Positions 53,960 to 61,871 of a stretch of DNA of 62,895 nt are shown in pieces. Positions within the stretch are counted from its first letter, which is position 1, and each line of letters begins with the position of its first letter. The notes beneath the pieces were generated by a model. It was not told where the DNA came from. It saw only the letters and a list, made by a program, of their open reading frames with translations, and made no database searches. Both the position numbers and the translations under genes were made by a program. The stretch comes from an uncultured Burkholderiales bacterium (lineage in GTDB: Bacteria; Pseudomonadota; Gammaproteobacteria; Burkholderiales; Burkholderiaceae_C), in the NCBI GenBank assembly GCA_903830725.1, contig CAIKVH010000060.1, forward strand, positions 1-62,895, given 5' to 3'.

Positions 53960-54676
53960 ATGTTCAACTCTGAAGTTAACCGATCTGCGCTTGTTTTATT
54001 CTCCGGTGGGCAGGACTCAACAACTTGTTTAGCCTGGGCTTTAAAGCATTTTGATAAAGTTGAAACGATCGGATTTAACTACGGTCAAAGGCATCAAGTT
54101 GAGATGTCCTGCCGAATAAAGGTGTTGAACTCAATTAGAGAAACATTTCCCACCTGGGTCGGCAAACTCGGCGAAGACCACGTTTTAGATTTAGATATTT
54201 TGGGACAAATTAGTGACACATCACTTACGCAGGACAAAGAGATTTCATTTGCTAAATCCGGACTGCCCAACACATTTGTACCTGGAAGAAATCTCCTCTT
54301 CTTCACCTTTGCAGCAACCATCGCCTACAGGCGATCGCTAAAACATTTGGTGGGGGGGATGTGCGAGACGGACTACTCTGGCTACCCAGACTGTAGAGAC
54401 AACACCCTCAAGTCATTGCAGGTCTCTCTAGCTCTTGGAATGGACAATCCGGTTGTGATTGATACGCCGCTCATGTGGTTAGATAAGAGCGCAACATGGG
54501 AGCTCGCGCATCAAATTGGAGGCGATGAGCTGCTGTCTATTATTGTGAGTGAAACCCATACCTGCTATGTGGGGGAAAGAGAAACATTACACGCCTGGGG
54601 GTACGGTTGTAATAAGTGCCCTGCCTGTGAGTTACGTCGCTTAGGTTTTGAAAAATATACGCTAATGGCAACTTAA
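53960..54676 (+). CDS. queC: 7-cyano-7-deazaguanine synthase
   Basis: A 238-residue QueC that turns 7-carboxy-7-deazaguanine into preQ0 on the path to queuosine. It has the PP-loop [44 protein letters not shown] and the zinc-binding Cys set (THTCYVGE..., [12 protein letters not shown]). Its stop overlaps the convergent esterase stop by four bases. No other queuosine genes are seen nearby. Confidence 0.96.
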   Translation: MFNSEVNRSALVLFSGGQDSTTCLAWALKHFDKVETIGFNYGQRHQVEMSCRIKVLNSIRETFPTWVGKLGEDHVLDLDILGQISDTSLTQDKEISFAKSGLPNTFVPGRNLLFFTFAATIAYRRSLKHLVGGMCETDYSGYPDCRDNTLKSLQVSLALGMDNPVVIDTPLMWLDKSATWELAHQIGGDELLSIIVSETHTCYVGERETLHAWGYGCNKCPACELRRLGFEKYTLMAT

Positions 54677-55341
54677 TTCGCTAGTACTTTTTTTAGGAAT
54701 TTCGATATGTCCGAAATCTCCTTGGGATGAACCGAGTGTTGCATGGGGTAGGTGTTCCAATCAACATCGTAGCCAAGAGACTTTAGCTGGTCTTTTGAGT
54801 CCTCTCCTCTTTTGATTACAACCACTGGATCTTCAGTCCCATGAGCCATGAAAATAGGCGTATTTTGATTGGATGGGTGTGCTGAGGTCTCAAACGAATC
54901 GGATAAAGGTAAATAACCAGAAAGAGCGATGATGCCTGCCAATGGGTGCGCAAAGCTCAGTCCAGTATGCAATGCCATAGCGCAACCCTGAGAGAAGCCC
55001 GCGAGGACGATGTTTTTATATTCAATTCCAAGGTTGAATTGAGTTTCGATCAAATCCCCTATGGCTGCCGCAGATTTAGCAATTCCCTCGGCGTCTTGTT
55101 TGCTTACCAAATCGCTTCCGCTGATGTCATACCATGCCGGCATGACATAGCCTGAATTCCAGGTGATAGGCATACTTGGAGCACTTGGGAAAATAAAGCG
55201 TATGGGAGGGCAGTTTTGAAGATCAAGCTCAGAGACGATCGGTACAAAGTCGTTCCCATCCGCACCCAACCCATGTAACCAAATCACAGCCGCACTGGGG
55301 TTGGGTGAACTCTCTAATTCAATGGTGGGTAGTTGGGTCAC
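54673..55341 (-). CDS. Alpha/beta-hydrolase, carboxylesterase/phospholipase type
   Basis: A 222-residue cytoplasmic esterase of the acyl-protein thioesterase-like family. The nucleophile Ser is in GFSQG, the acid Asp in HGTEDPVV and the base His in MQHSVHP. The oxyanion region [17 protein letters not shown] is typical. Physiological substrate is unknown. It converges with queC and overlaps it by four bases. Confidence 0.92.
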   Translation of the reverse strand: MTQLPTIELESSPNPSAAVIWLHGLGADGNDFVPIVSELDLQNCPPIRFIFPSAPSMPITWNSGYVMPAWYDISGSDLVSKQDAEGIAKSAAAIGDLIETQFNLGIEYKNIVLAGFSQGCAMALHTGLSFAHPLAGIIALSGYLPLSDSFETSAHPSNQNTPIFMAHGTEDPVVVIKRGEDSKDQLKSLGYDVDWNTYPMQHSVHPKEISDISKFLKKVLAN

Positions 55342-55539
55342 GGTATTTATCCTAATGTTCTAATTGCTTTGAAAGAATTTTCGTAAGTTTTAGATGATAG
55401 TATGAAATAGTCTCAAATTTAGCGCGCCCAAACACGGCAAGAGTCACAACTGTCTTTCGCACGCTATAAAATATCGCTACGATCAACCCTCTAGCTCTGC
55501 AAGAATTTTTTTACTATATTTTTGGGTATTTTAAGAATT

Positions 55540-56013
55540 ATGAAAATCACAATCAAAGTCAATGGCAAAGCACACACCCATGATGTGGAGCCAAGAATGT
55601 TATTGGTCGATTTTTTAAGAGACCTTTGTGGGTTGACTGGAACGCATATGGGTTGTGATACCAGTCAATGTGGATGTTGTACTGTTTTACTTAACAACAA
55701 TGCGATTAAATCCTGCACACACTTGGCGGTGCAGGCCGACAATCAAGATGTCTTGACCATTGAAGGGTTGGGCTCAAGTGGCCTTCATCCTGTGCAAAAA
55801 GCTTTTACTGAGTGTCACGCCTTGCAGTGCGGTTTTTGCACATCCGGCATGATTATGTCTAGCGTTGATTTACTGGCTAAAAACAGCAATCCTACGGATG
55901 CTGAAATCGCCGAGGGGCTCTCAGGCAACATATGTCGCTGTACGGGTTATTTGAATATTATTGAAGCGGTTCGCAAAGCAGCGCAATCAATTAACGGAGT
56001 TGCAAAAGTATGA
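55540..56013 (+). CDS. Molybdenum hydroxylase small subunit (2Fe-2S), CoxS-like
   Basis: A 157-residue iron-sulfur subunit. The plant-type 2Fe-2S Cys set (GCDTSQCGCCTV) and the second cluster set (CGFCTSGMI, GNICRCTGY) are complete. It starts at ATG 55540; the open frame extends six codons upstream without a good start. Its stop overlaps the large-subunit start (ATGA), so the two are translationally coupled. It would pass electrons from the molybdenum subunit. Confidence 0.94.
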   Translation: MKITIKVNGKAHTHDVEPRMLLVDFLRDLCGLTGTHMGCDTSQCGCCTVLLNNNAIKSCTHLAVQADNQDVLTIEGLGSSGLHPVQKAFTECHALQCGFCTSGMIMSSVDLLAKNSNPTDAEIAEGLSGNICRCTGYLNIIEAVRKAAQSINGVAKV

Positions 56014-58343
56014 GCAATACAGTCAACGCAGAAGTTAATTTTTCAAGGCAAGAAGACCTTGAATTAATCACCGGTGCTGGTAAATACACTGGGGATTATT
56101 ACTACCCAGACATGCTGCATATGCATGTCATTCGCTCGGTTCATCCCCATGCCAAGATTACAAAGCTTGATTTGACCCAAGTTGCCAATGCGCCAGGGGT
56201 TAAGTGGGTGATGACGGCCAGGGAGATTGATGAGCATGGAGGTAAAGACCTTCCCAACGCACTAGCGGTGACTTCAAGATCTAGCGAGCCACAAAAACTC
56301 GTCAAGATGCCAGTGCTTGCAAGAGATTGGGTCCATTTTGTTGGGCAGCCTATTGCATTCGTTATTGCCGATACGGCGCTATTGGCCCAGGATGCAGCTG
56401 AGTTGGCGGATATCGAATTTGATACTTTGCCTGCTGTATCCGACATCACGAATGCCCTTAAGCCTGGAGCCACACAAATTCATCCATCCGTACCGGGTAA
56501 TTTGTCGGCTGACTTTGAGTCAGGAGACGCAAAGGCAGTGGAGGCCGCTTTTGCAACTGCTGCACACGTGAGCCGACTGAAGATCAAAAGCCAACGCTTA
56601 GTCGGGCATCCAATGGAGCCTAGAGCGGTAGTTGCCAAGTATGATCAACTGGCAGATAAATACCGCATTCATACTCCCACACAAGGTATTTTGGGAATGC
56701 AAAATTACCTAACCCAAACAACTGGGCTTAATGCGGATCAGATCGATGTAGATATTAAAAATGTGGGCGGATCATTTGGACTACGGGGGGGGCCTTACAG
56801 CGAGCACATAGGCGTTTTAATTGCCGCCAAGTTTTTGGGACGCCCCATTAAGTGGGTTGGTACAAGGTCTGAAGTTTTTCTTAGCGATTGGCAGGGAAGG
56901 GGGCTCACGCTTGATGGCTCGATCGCCTTGGATCAAGAGGGAAAAATACTTGCCATCAAATTTCATGATCAAGTAGATTTAGGCGCGTACAACGCCTTTA
57001 TGAGCACTTTCATTGGCACTCGCAATCTTTCGATAACGATGGGCGGAGTTTATAAAGTTCCAGCCCTTTACATGAGAAGTGATTTGGTATTTACCAACGC
57101 AGTTCCAACCTCCGCCTACAGAGGCGCGGGCAGACCTGATATCGCCTATGCCATTGAACGACTTGTCGATTTTGCAGCGCATGAGCATCATTTTGATCTA
57201 ATTGAAATTAGACGTAAAAATTTCATCAAACCTGAGGAATTCCCCTTTAAAACAGCGAACGGTACGACTTACGATTTTTGTGATTTTGAAAAAGTGCTTT
57301 CCCAGGCTCTAACAACCAGTGACTACAAAGGATTTGCAAGTCGACGGGAAGGCTCCAAGGCGCGGGGAATGCTTAGGGGACTTGGCTTGGCAACTTACCT
57401 AGAGGCCTCGGGTGCTGGGACCGTTCAAAAGGATCAGGTAGAAGGCCGGTTCAATGAACACTCTGTGCTCACCATTTACGGCTTAACCGGAGCATCTGGG
57501 CAAGGACATGCAACATCCTTTGCTCAAATTGTTCAAAATGAACTTGGCTTGCCCACATCTTCAGTCGATTATTTAGCAAGTATCCCTGGCAAAAAATTAA
57601 TAGGTAATGGCACAGGCGGTTCAAGATCCCTTTACGGCGCGGGCAGTGCTATTAAAGATTTATGCGCTAGATTAAGGGAGCAGATCACAGACCAAGTCGC
57701 TAAGAAATTGGATTGTGATAAAGATGCTATTCAGTTCTGTGACGGCCAATGGACGATTCCTGAAAAGGGGGCGAGTGCTGTTAAAGCAAATGTATCCACA
57801 CTTGACATTCTGAGGTTTATTGAAACCTCTAAATTAGGTGAATTAAATGCTATTGGGGAAGCAAGCTCGGGGGCAACCTTTCCAAACGGATGCCATATCG
57901 CGGAGGTCGAAGTCAATCCAGATACGGGCGAGACAACAGTCGTTCGTTACACGGCCGTTGACGAACTCGGTCGGATAATCTCACCTCATTTGGTCAGGGG
58001 ACAGGTGCACGGAGGAGTTGTTCAAGGCCTGGGACAGGCTTTCTTAGAGGAGGTGGTCTATGATGAGCAAGGACAACTCATCACAGGCTCCTTTATGGAT
58101 TACGCTATGCCGCGCGCAGACTCATTAATGCACTTGGATAATGAAACGGTTGAGCTGAGCACTTCGCTTAATTTGCTTGGATCCAAAGGGGTGGGCGAGT
58201 CAGGGTGCACGGGCTCTTTGCCTGCTTTGGCCAATGCCTTGATGGACGCACTAACTCCATATGGGATAACACAGATGGATATGCCTTTCACTCCGGTTAA
58301 GGTTTGGACCGCAATCCATGAAGCCGGCAAGCCAAAGCATTAA
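56010..58343 (+). CDS. Molybdenum hydroxylase large subunit, form II CoxL-like
   Basis: A 777-residue Moco-binding subunit of the xanthine oxidase family. The active-site loop AYRGAGR (in PTSAYRGAGRPD) is the form II type; true form I CO dehydrogenase has AYRCSFR. Other blocks are GGSFGLRGGPYSEH and the C-terminal GSKGVGESGCTGSLPALANAL, with the catalytic Glu in GVGE. Substrate is unknown: an aldehyde, purine or N-heterocycle is more likely than CO. A FAD-binding medium subunit is not encoded next to it. Moco genes (moeA, moaD, moaE) are elsewhere in the window. Confidence 0.92.
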   Translation: MSNTVNAEVNFSRQEDLELITGAGKYTGDYYYPDMLHMHVIRSVHPHAKITKLDLTQVANAPGVKWVMTAREIDEHGGKDLPNALAVTSRSSEPQKLVKMPVLARDWVHFVGQPIAFVIADTALLAQDAAELADIEFDTLPAVSDITNALKPGATQIHPSVPGNLSADFESGDAKAVEAAFATAAHVSRLKIKSQRLVGHPMEPRAVVAKYDQLADKYRIHTPTQGILGMQNYLTQTTGLNADQIDVDIKNVGGSFGLRGGPYSEHIGVLIAAKFLGRPIKWVGTRSEVFLSDWQGRGLTLDGSIALDQEGKILAIKFHDQVDLGAYNAFMSTFIGTRNLSITMGGVYKVPALYMRSDLVFTNAVPTSAYRGAGRPDIAYAIERLVDFAAHEHHFDLIEIRRKNFIKPEEFPFKTANGTTYDFCDFEKVLSQALTTSDYKGFASRREGSKARGMLRGLGLATYLEASGAGTVQKDQVEGRFNEHSVLTIYGLTGASGQGHATSFAQIVQNELGLPTSSVDYLASIPGKKLIGNGTGGSRSLYGAGSAIKDLCARLREQITDQVAKKLDCDKDAIQFCDGQWTIPEKGASAVKANVSTLDILRFIETSKLGELNAIGEASSGATFPNGCHIAEVEVNPDTGETTVVRYTAVDELGRIISPHLVRGQVHGGVVQGLGQAFLEEVVYDEQGQLITGSFMDYAMPRADSLMHLDNETVELSTSLNLLGSKGVGESGCTGSLPALANALMDALTPYGITQMDMPFTPVKVWTAIHEAGKPKH

Positions 58344-58374
58344 GGATTACACCGAGGACGGGTCATTAGCTACC

Positions 58375-58397
58375 GAGCTTGTACGGGCTCTTTTTTT
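58375..58397 (+). terminator. Intrinsic terminator after the molybdenum hydroxylase genes
   Basis: A short stem (GAGCT / GGCTC) with a six-base loop is followed by seven T residues, 32 bases past the large-subunit stop. Confidence 0.6.
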
Positions 58398-58438
58398 GAT
58401 GCAACCGGTATGATTTGGTTTTGGCATTCCTATTTCTC

Positions 58439-59086
58439 ATGTCGCTCTCACTGTCACCCATAATTTTGTATACGTTTAGACGGTGCCCATATGCAATGCG
58501 CGCTAGGTTGGCTTTGCATGCCAGCCAAATTAGGTATGAGCATAGGGAGGTCGATTTAAAGCGTAAACCACTTCATATGTTGAACCTCTCACCCAAGGGG
58601 ACAGTACCTGTTCTTTGGCTACCCTTTGAGCAAGGTAAGGTTATCGATGAGAGTTTGAAGATTATGTTTTGGGCTTTGAGAAAAAATGATCCTAACTCAT
58701 GGTTGCCTAAAGATGAAAAGGATGAGCTGGTAGCGATGAAGCTTCTCCAAATTAATGATGAACAATTTAAATCGCAGCTTGATCGCTATAAATATCCTTC
58801 CCGCTACAGTCTTGATCACAAGGGCGGTCTTGCGCAAAGAGATGAGGCCATGACTACTCTTTTAAACTTAGATGCCGCTTTGAACCAAAACGGATTTTTA
58901 AGTGGCGAAAAATTTGGTCTACTCGATGCAGGCATTGCCCCATTTATCAGGCAATTTGCAAAAGTTGATGAGCAGTGGTTCTTAGATCAACCCTTCAAAC
59001 GACTAGCAAGCTGGCTAAGCGAGTTTGAAGGTTCCGAGCAGTTTCAAGAAGTTATGAAAAAATTTCCCGTATGGGTTGAATCATAA
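58439..59086 (+). CDS. Glutathione S-transferase-like protein
   Basis: A 215-residue protein with an N-terminal thioredoxin-like domain (LYTFRRCPYAMRARLALHASQI with the CPYA motif) and a helical C-terminal domain. The CPYA motif and PKGTVPVLWL segment (cis-Pro) resemble glutaredoxin-like/omega-type GSTs that use a catalytic Cys. I chose ATG 58439; the open frame extends eight codons upstream from a TTG. It follows the molybdenum hydroxylase but is separated by a terminator. Substrate is unknown. Confidence 0.88.
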   Translation: MSLSLSPIILYTFRRCPYAMRARLALHASQIRYEHREVDLKRKPLHMLNLSPKGTVPVLWLPFEQGKVIDESLKIMFWALRKNDPNSWLPKDEKDELVAMKLLQINDEQFKSQLDRYKYPSRYSLDHKGGLAQRDEAMTTLLNLDAALNQNGFLSGEKFGLLDAGIAPFIRQFAKVDEQWFLDQPFKRLASWLSEFEGSEQFQEVMKKFPVWVES

Positions 59087-59109
59087 AGAAAAGCCTCTTA
59101 TCTATTTTC

Positions 59110-59275
59110 TTTATCCATTTTGCGCGCAAAGCCTGGTCCTGTAGGGCGGGGGCGTGTCCCGCTTGTGGGCACGTGGCAGCTGAGAACAGGCAGACACAGG
59201 CCAAGTTCGAGTTTGTGGACTTTGGACTGTGGACACACCGACAACGCCGATGCCGTCGGCGCGGCCGAGTTGCAA
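59110..59275. other. GC-rich patch unlike its surroundings
   Basis: A stretch of about 165 bases is much richer in G and C than the AT-rich flanks (for example GGGCGGGGGCGTGTCCCGC). Overlapping frames on both strands (60-71 codons) are open but resemble no protein I know and have no ribosome-binding site. A GCGGG/CCCGC hairpin lies near 59153. It may be a repeat, a mobile remnant or a recent insertion. Confidence 0.4.
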
Positions 59276-59280
59276 ATCAA

Positions 59281-59637
59281 TTATTTTGATTGCACAGTGG
59301 ATACCTTCTCAGTTAACATGATGCCCTCAATATGAATTGAGTCATCCTCATCTAGGTGAGTCTCTGTTGGGGCGGCTCTTACGGATTTAACTGTTTTATA
59401 TACGACTTGATTAGGACTTGGCCCTGATCTTGATGGCACGCTGGCAACTACAGGTACTTGCTGCGCTACTTCCATCGTAAGCACGCGTTCAAATAATTCT
59501 TTCTCTTTGGCTATGGACTCTTTGAATGCCTGGGTCGTAACTTCAAGTTCCTCGTGGGCACTTTTAAGGTTGACTATTGATTCTTTAAGCGAATTGACGG
59601 ATTCAATTCTGTTTTGCCTTGTAAATTCATCAAACAT
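59281..59637 (-). CDS. Small coiled-coil protein of unknown function
   Basis: A 118-residue acidic protein. The first half is a predicted coiled coil (IESVNSLKESIVNLKSAHEELEVTTQAFKESIAKEKELFERVL); the second half is Ser/Pro/Thr-rich and probably disordered, ending near LTEKVSTVQ. It has no signal peptide or transmembrane segment. No family is recognised. It is near the GC-rich patch and upstream of the bactofilin region, but on the other strand. Confidence 0.55.
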   Translation of the reverse strand: MFDEFTRQNRIESVNSLKESIVNLKSAHEELEVTTQAFKESIAKEKELFERVLTMEVAQQVPVVASVPSRSGPSPNQVVYKTVKSVRAAPTETHLDEDDSIHIEGIMLTEKVSTVQSK

Positions 59638-59736
59638 CGTATATCCTAGATTAATGAAGGAGCAACTCAGACCACAGTTTGAAAGGCTGAAAGTCTATCA
59701 TTCGTAGTATTATTATTCGGTTTAACTTAGAATAAC

Positions 59737-59913
59737 ATGAGTACGATTAAAAAATATACGCAAAAAAGACCTTTGCAAATTAACGCGCCTGACCTAGGCC
59801 GACCTTTACGCACCATTTTTGGGGGTCAAAATGCCTCTTTTACTGATATCTACGGAAAATCTAAGCGCGGGTCATTTAATTGCATTGAACTCCCCCAAAG
59901 TTCGCAAAGGTAA
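59737..59913 (+). CDS. Possible 58-residue small protein
   Basis: An open frame from ATG 59737 to TAA 59911-59913 encodes 58 residues, basic and Gly-rich (begins MSTIKKYTQKRPLQ; core GRPLRTIFGGQNASFTDIYG). The composition looks protein-like rather than random, and it sits alone in a 459-base gap between the coiled-coil protein and the bactofilin. No strong ribosome-binding site is visible. I recognise no family. The rest of the gap (59638-59736, 59914-60096) shows nothing clear. Confidence 0.45.
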   Translation: MSTIKKYTQKRPLQINAPDLGRPLRTIFGGQNASFTDIYGKSKRGSFNCIELPQSSQR

Positions 59914-60096
59914 AAGCGTGCCATTACACATCAATCAGGCTTAGGGTTGAGCAATAAATGCCATTTTGAGCTTTCAATTTGCTAAGTTGTTCATTAATGG
60001 TAGTGGAGTACTAAAACTTTTGGAGAAGTACTGCCGATTAGGGTGGAGTTTCTATTAGAATTGAGTGATAGATTTTTTAGACGAGAAATATCAACC

Positions 60097-60540
60097 ATGG
60101 TCGGCAACACTTTTAAACCTAATCCAAACGCAAATCCGAATTTAGCGCCCAACGTAAATTCCAACCCAAATGCTGCCTTTAACCCCAATTCGAGTGCTTC
60201 CGCAAAGCCAAGATCTCAAGGACAAGATATCTATATTGGTGAGGGTGTAGTCATCCAGGGTACGTTTTCCGTGCCTGGTAAGGCCGAAATTCACGGAACT
60301 GTTAACGGAGAGTTAAAGGCTGATAATTTGTTGGTTGGTTTACAAGGCAAAATTACAGGCACCGTTACCGCTAGGGAGATGGATGTTTTGGGCGAGATTA
60401 ACAAGGAAATTCACTGCGAAGAGTATCTGCATATTCGCGCCTCTGGTATGGTCTCTGGGACTTTGGAGTACTCTGATATGGAGATTGAGCGTGGTGGTAA
60501 ATTTGCTGGATCAATGATTCAAAAACCAGCGAAGAAGTAA
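60097..60540 (+). CDS. Bactofilin family (polymer-forming cytoskeletal) protein
   Basis: A 147-residue bactofilin: DIYIGEGVVIQGTFSVPGKAEIHGTVNGELKADNLLVG, GKITGTVTAREMDVLGEINKEI and GTLEYSDMEIERGGKFAG form the right-handed beta-helix that polymerises without nucleotide and often guides cell-wall enzymes. The N terminus is an Asn/Pro repeat (NPNANPN, NSNPNAAFNPN). I chose ATG 60097; an in-frame GTG at 60043 would add 18 residues. It is monocistronic with a terminator. Confidence 0.9.
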   Translation: MVGNTFKPNPNANPNLAPNVNSNPNAAFNPNSSASAKPRSQGQDIYIGEGVVIQGTFSVPGKAEIHGTVNGELKADNLLVGLQGKITGTVTAREMDVLGEINKEIHCEEYLHIRASGMVSGTLEYSDMEIERGGKFAGSMIQKPAKK

Positions 60541-60558
60541 TCCTCTACTCTCTAACTG

Positions 60559-60620
60559 CGCAAAAGTTATCTTTTGCGTCTCGATTAGCCCCTTTTGGAG
60601 CACCGCTCTGAGGGGCTTTT
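60559..60620 (+). terminator. Tandem hairpins ending the bactofilin transcript
   Basis: CGCAAAAG/CTTTTGCG (60559-60578) is followed by AGCCCC/GGGGCT with an inner GAGC/GCTC stem (60587-60617) and TTTT. The second is a plausible intrinsic terminator. Confidence 0.65.
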
Positions 60621-60806
60621 CAGTTTCTAGTCCACTCCTACGGGCATGTGAGTGAGTGTTAACCCTGTCTTGCACGAACTAGTAAAAACGCTCTAGTGCT
60701 TTCGTCCAATAGGCGATAAGCTTTTAAGTACAAAACATAGCAAATTTCGACAATGGGGTATTTCGCGAAATAATCACTAAACATTCATCTATAAGAGGGT
60801 TTCAAC

Positions 60807-61799
60807 ATGATTTTTCTACCTAGTTACGTAAAAAACTATTTGAAGTTGGCTTGCACCTTGATCCTAGTGGTGTCAAATGTTTGTTTAGCCGATGAATTTC
60901 CGACGAAATCTTTGTCCTTGATTGTTCCCTTCTCAGCGGGCGGACCTACAGACGCCGTTGCCCGCCTACTTGCAGTACCCATGGGCAAGTCGCTTGGGCA
61001 AGCGGTCATAGTAGAGAATACCGTTGGGGCTGGTGGGACGCTGGCAGCAAATAAAGTTGCTAAAGCGCCTAAAGACGGATACACGCTTTTGATTCACCAT
61101 ATTGGCATTTCAACAGCCCCGGCGCTGTATGCAAAACTAAACTACGATACGTTAAATGATTTTGAATATATTGGAGAAGTGGTTAATGTTCCAATGACGC
61201 TAATAGGTAGCAAAAATCTACCGCCTAACAACATGCCTGAATTGTTAGCGTACCTTCAAAAAAATAAAGACAAAGTAACCCTTGCCAATGCCGGACCGGG
61301 CGCGGTGTCACAGCTTTGTGGGCTCCTTTTTACGAGCCAACTTGGAATCCCACTTACCCAAGTCCCTTACAAGGGGACGGGCCCCGCTATAACTGATTTG
61401 CTAGGCGGGCAGGTTGATTTACTATGTGATCAAACCACCAACACACTAACATATATCAGAGCCGATAAGGTGAAGCTGTACGGCGTTACTACTTCTAAAC
61501 GACTCACAAGCTTACCCAATGTTCCAACGATAGGTGAGCAAGGGTTGAAGGGCTTTGAAATTGTTGCATGGCACGGTATGTACGCGCCTAAAGGGACACC
61601 GCCTGCTGCTCTTGAAAAAATAAATAAGGCCTTGCGGGCTGCGTTAATGGACCCGGATGTGAAAGCACGACTAGCCGATCTGAACGTAGAAATCGCAAAG
61701 CCTGAGGAGCAGACCCCCGCGGCACTAAAAGCAAAAGTAGAAGCTGAAGTCAAAAAATGGAGTCCCATCATCAAAGCAGCGGGGGGCTATATCGAATAA
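60807..61799 (+). CDS. Bug-type (TTT) periplasmic substrate-binding protein
   Basis: A 330-residue tripartite tricarboxylate transporter receptor. It has a signal peptide ending near CLADEFP, then SLIVPFSAGGPTDAVARLLA, VENTVGAGGTLAANKVAKAPKDGYTLLIHH, and the late NVPTIGEQGLKGFEIVAWHGMYAPKGTPP block typical of Bug proteins. Bug proteins bind carboxylates or other small organic molecules; the ligand cannot be predicted. No TctA/TctB membrane genes are adjacent, as is common for orphan Bug receptors. Confidence 0.95.
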   Translation: MIFLPSYVKNYLKLACTLILVVSNVCLADEFPTKSLSLIVPFSAGGPTDAVARLLAVPMGKSLGQAVIVENTVGAGGTLAANKVAKAPKDGYTLLIHHIGISTAPALYAKLNYDTLNDFEYIGEVVNVPMTLIGSKNLPPNNMPELLAYLQKNKDKVTLANAGPGAVSQLCGLLFTSQLGIPLTQVPYKGTGPAITDLLGGQVDLLCDQTTNTLTYIRADKVKLYGVTTSKRLTSLPNVPTIGEQGLKGFEIVAWHGMYAPKGTPPAALEKINKALRAALMDPDVKARLADLNVEIAKPEEQTPAALKAKVEAEVKKWSPIIKAAGGYIE

Positions 61800-61871
61800 T
61801 AGTTGCGACTTAAGTCAAAATCTAAGGGTATCCTAGGGGAGAATAAGAAAAATTACGGAACAAGAGGGCCT

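Noticed and set aside
56010..58343. Aerobic CO dehydrogenase (form I CoxL)
   Set aside because: The active-site loop is AYRGAGR rather than AYRCSFR, and the FAD subunit is missing.
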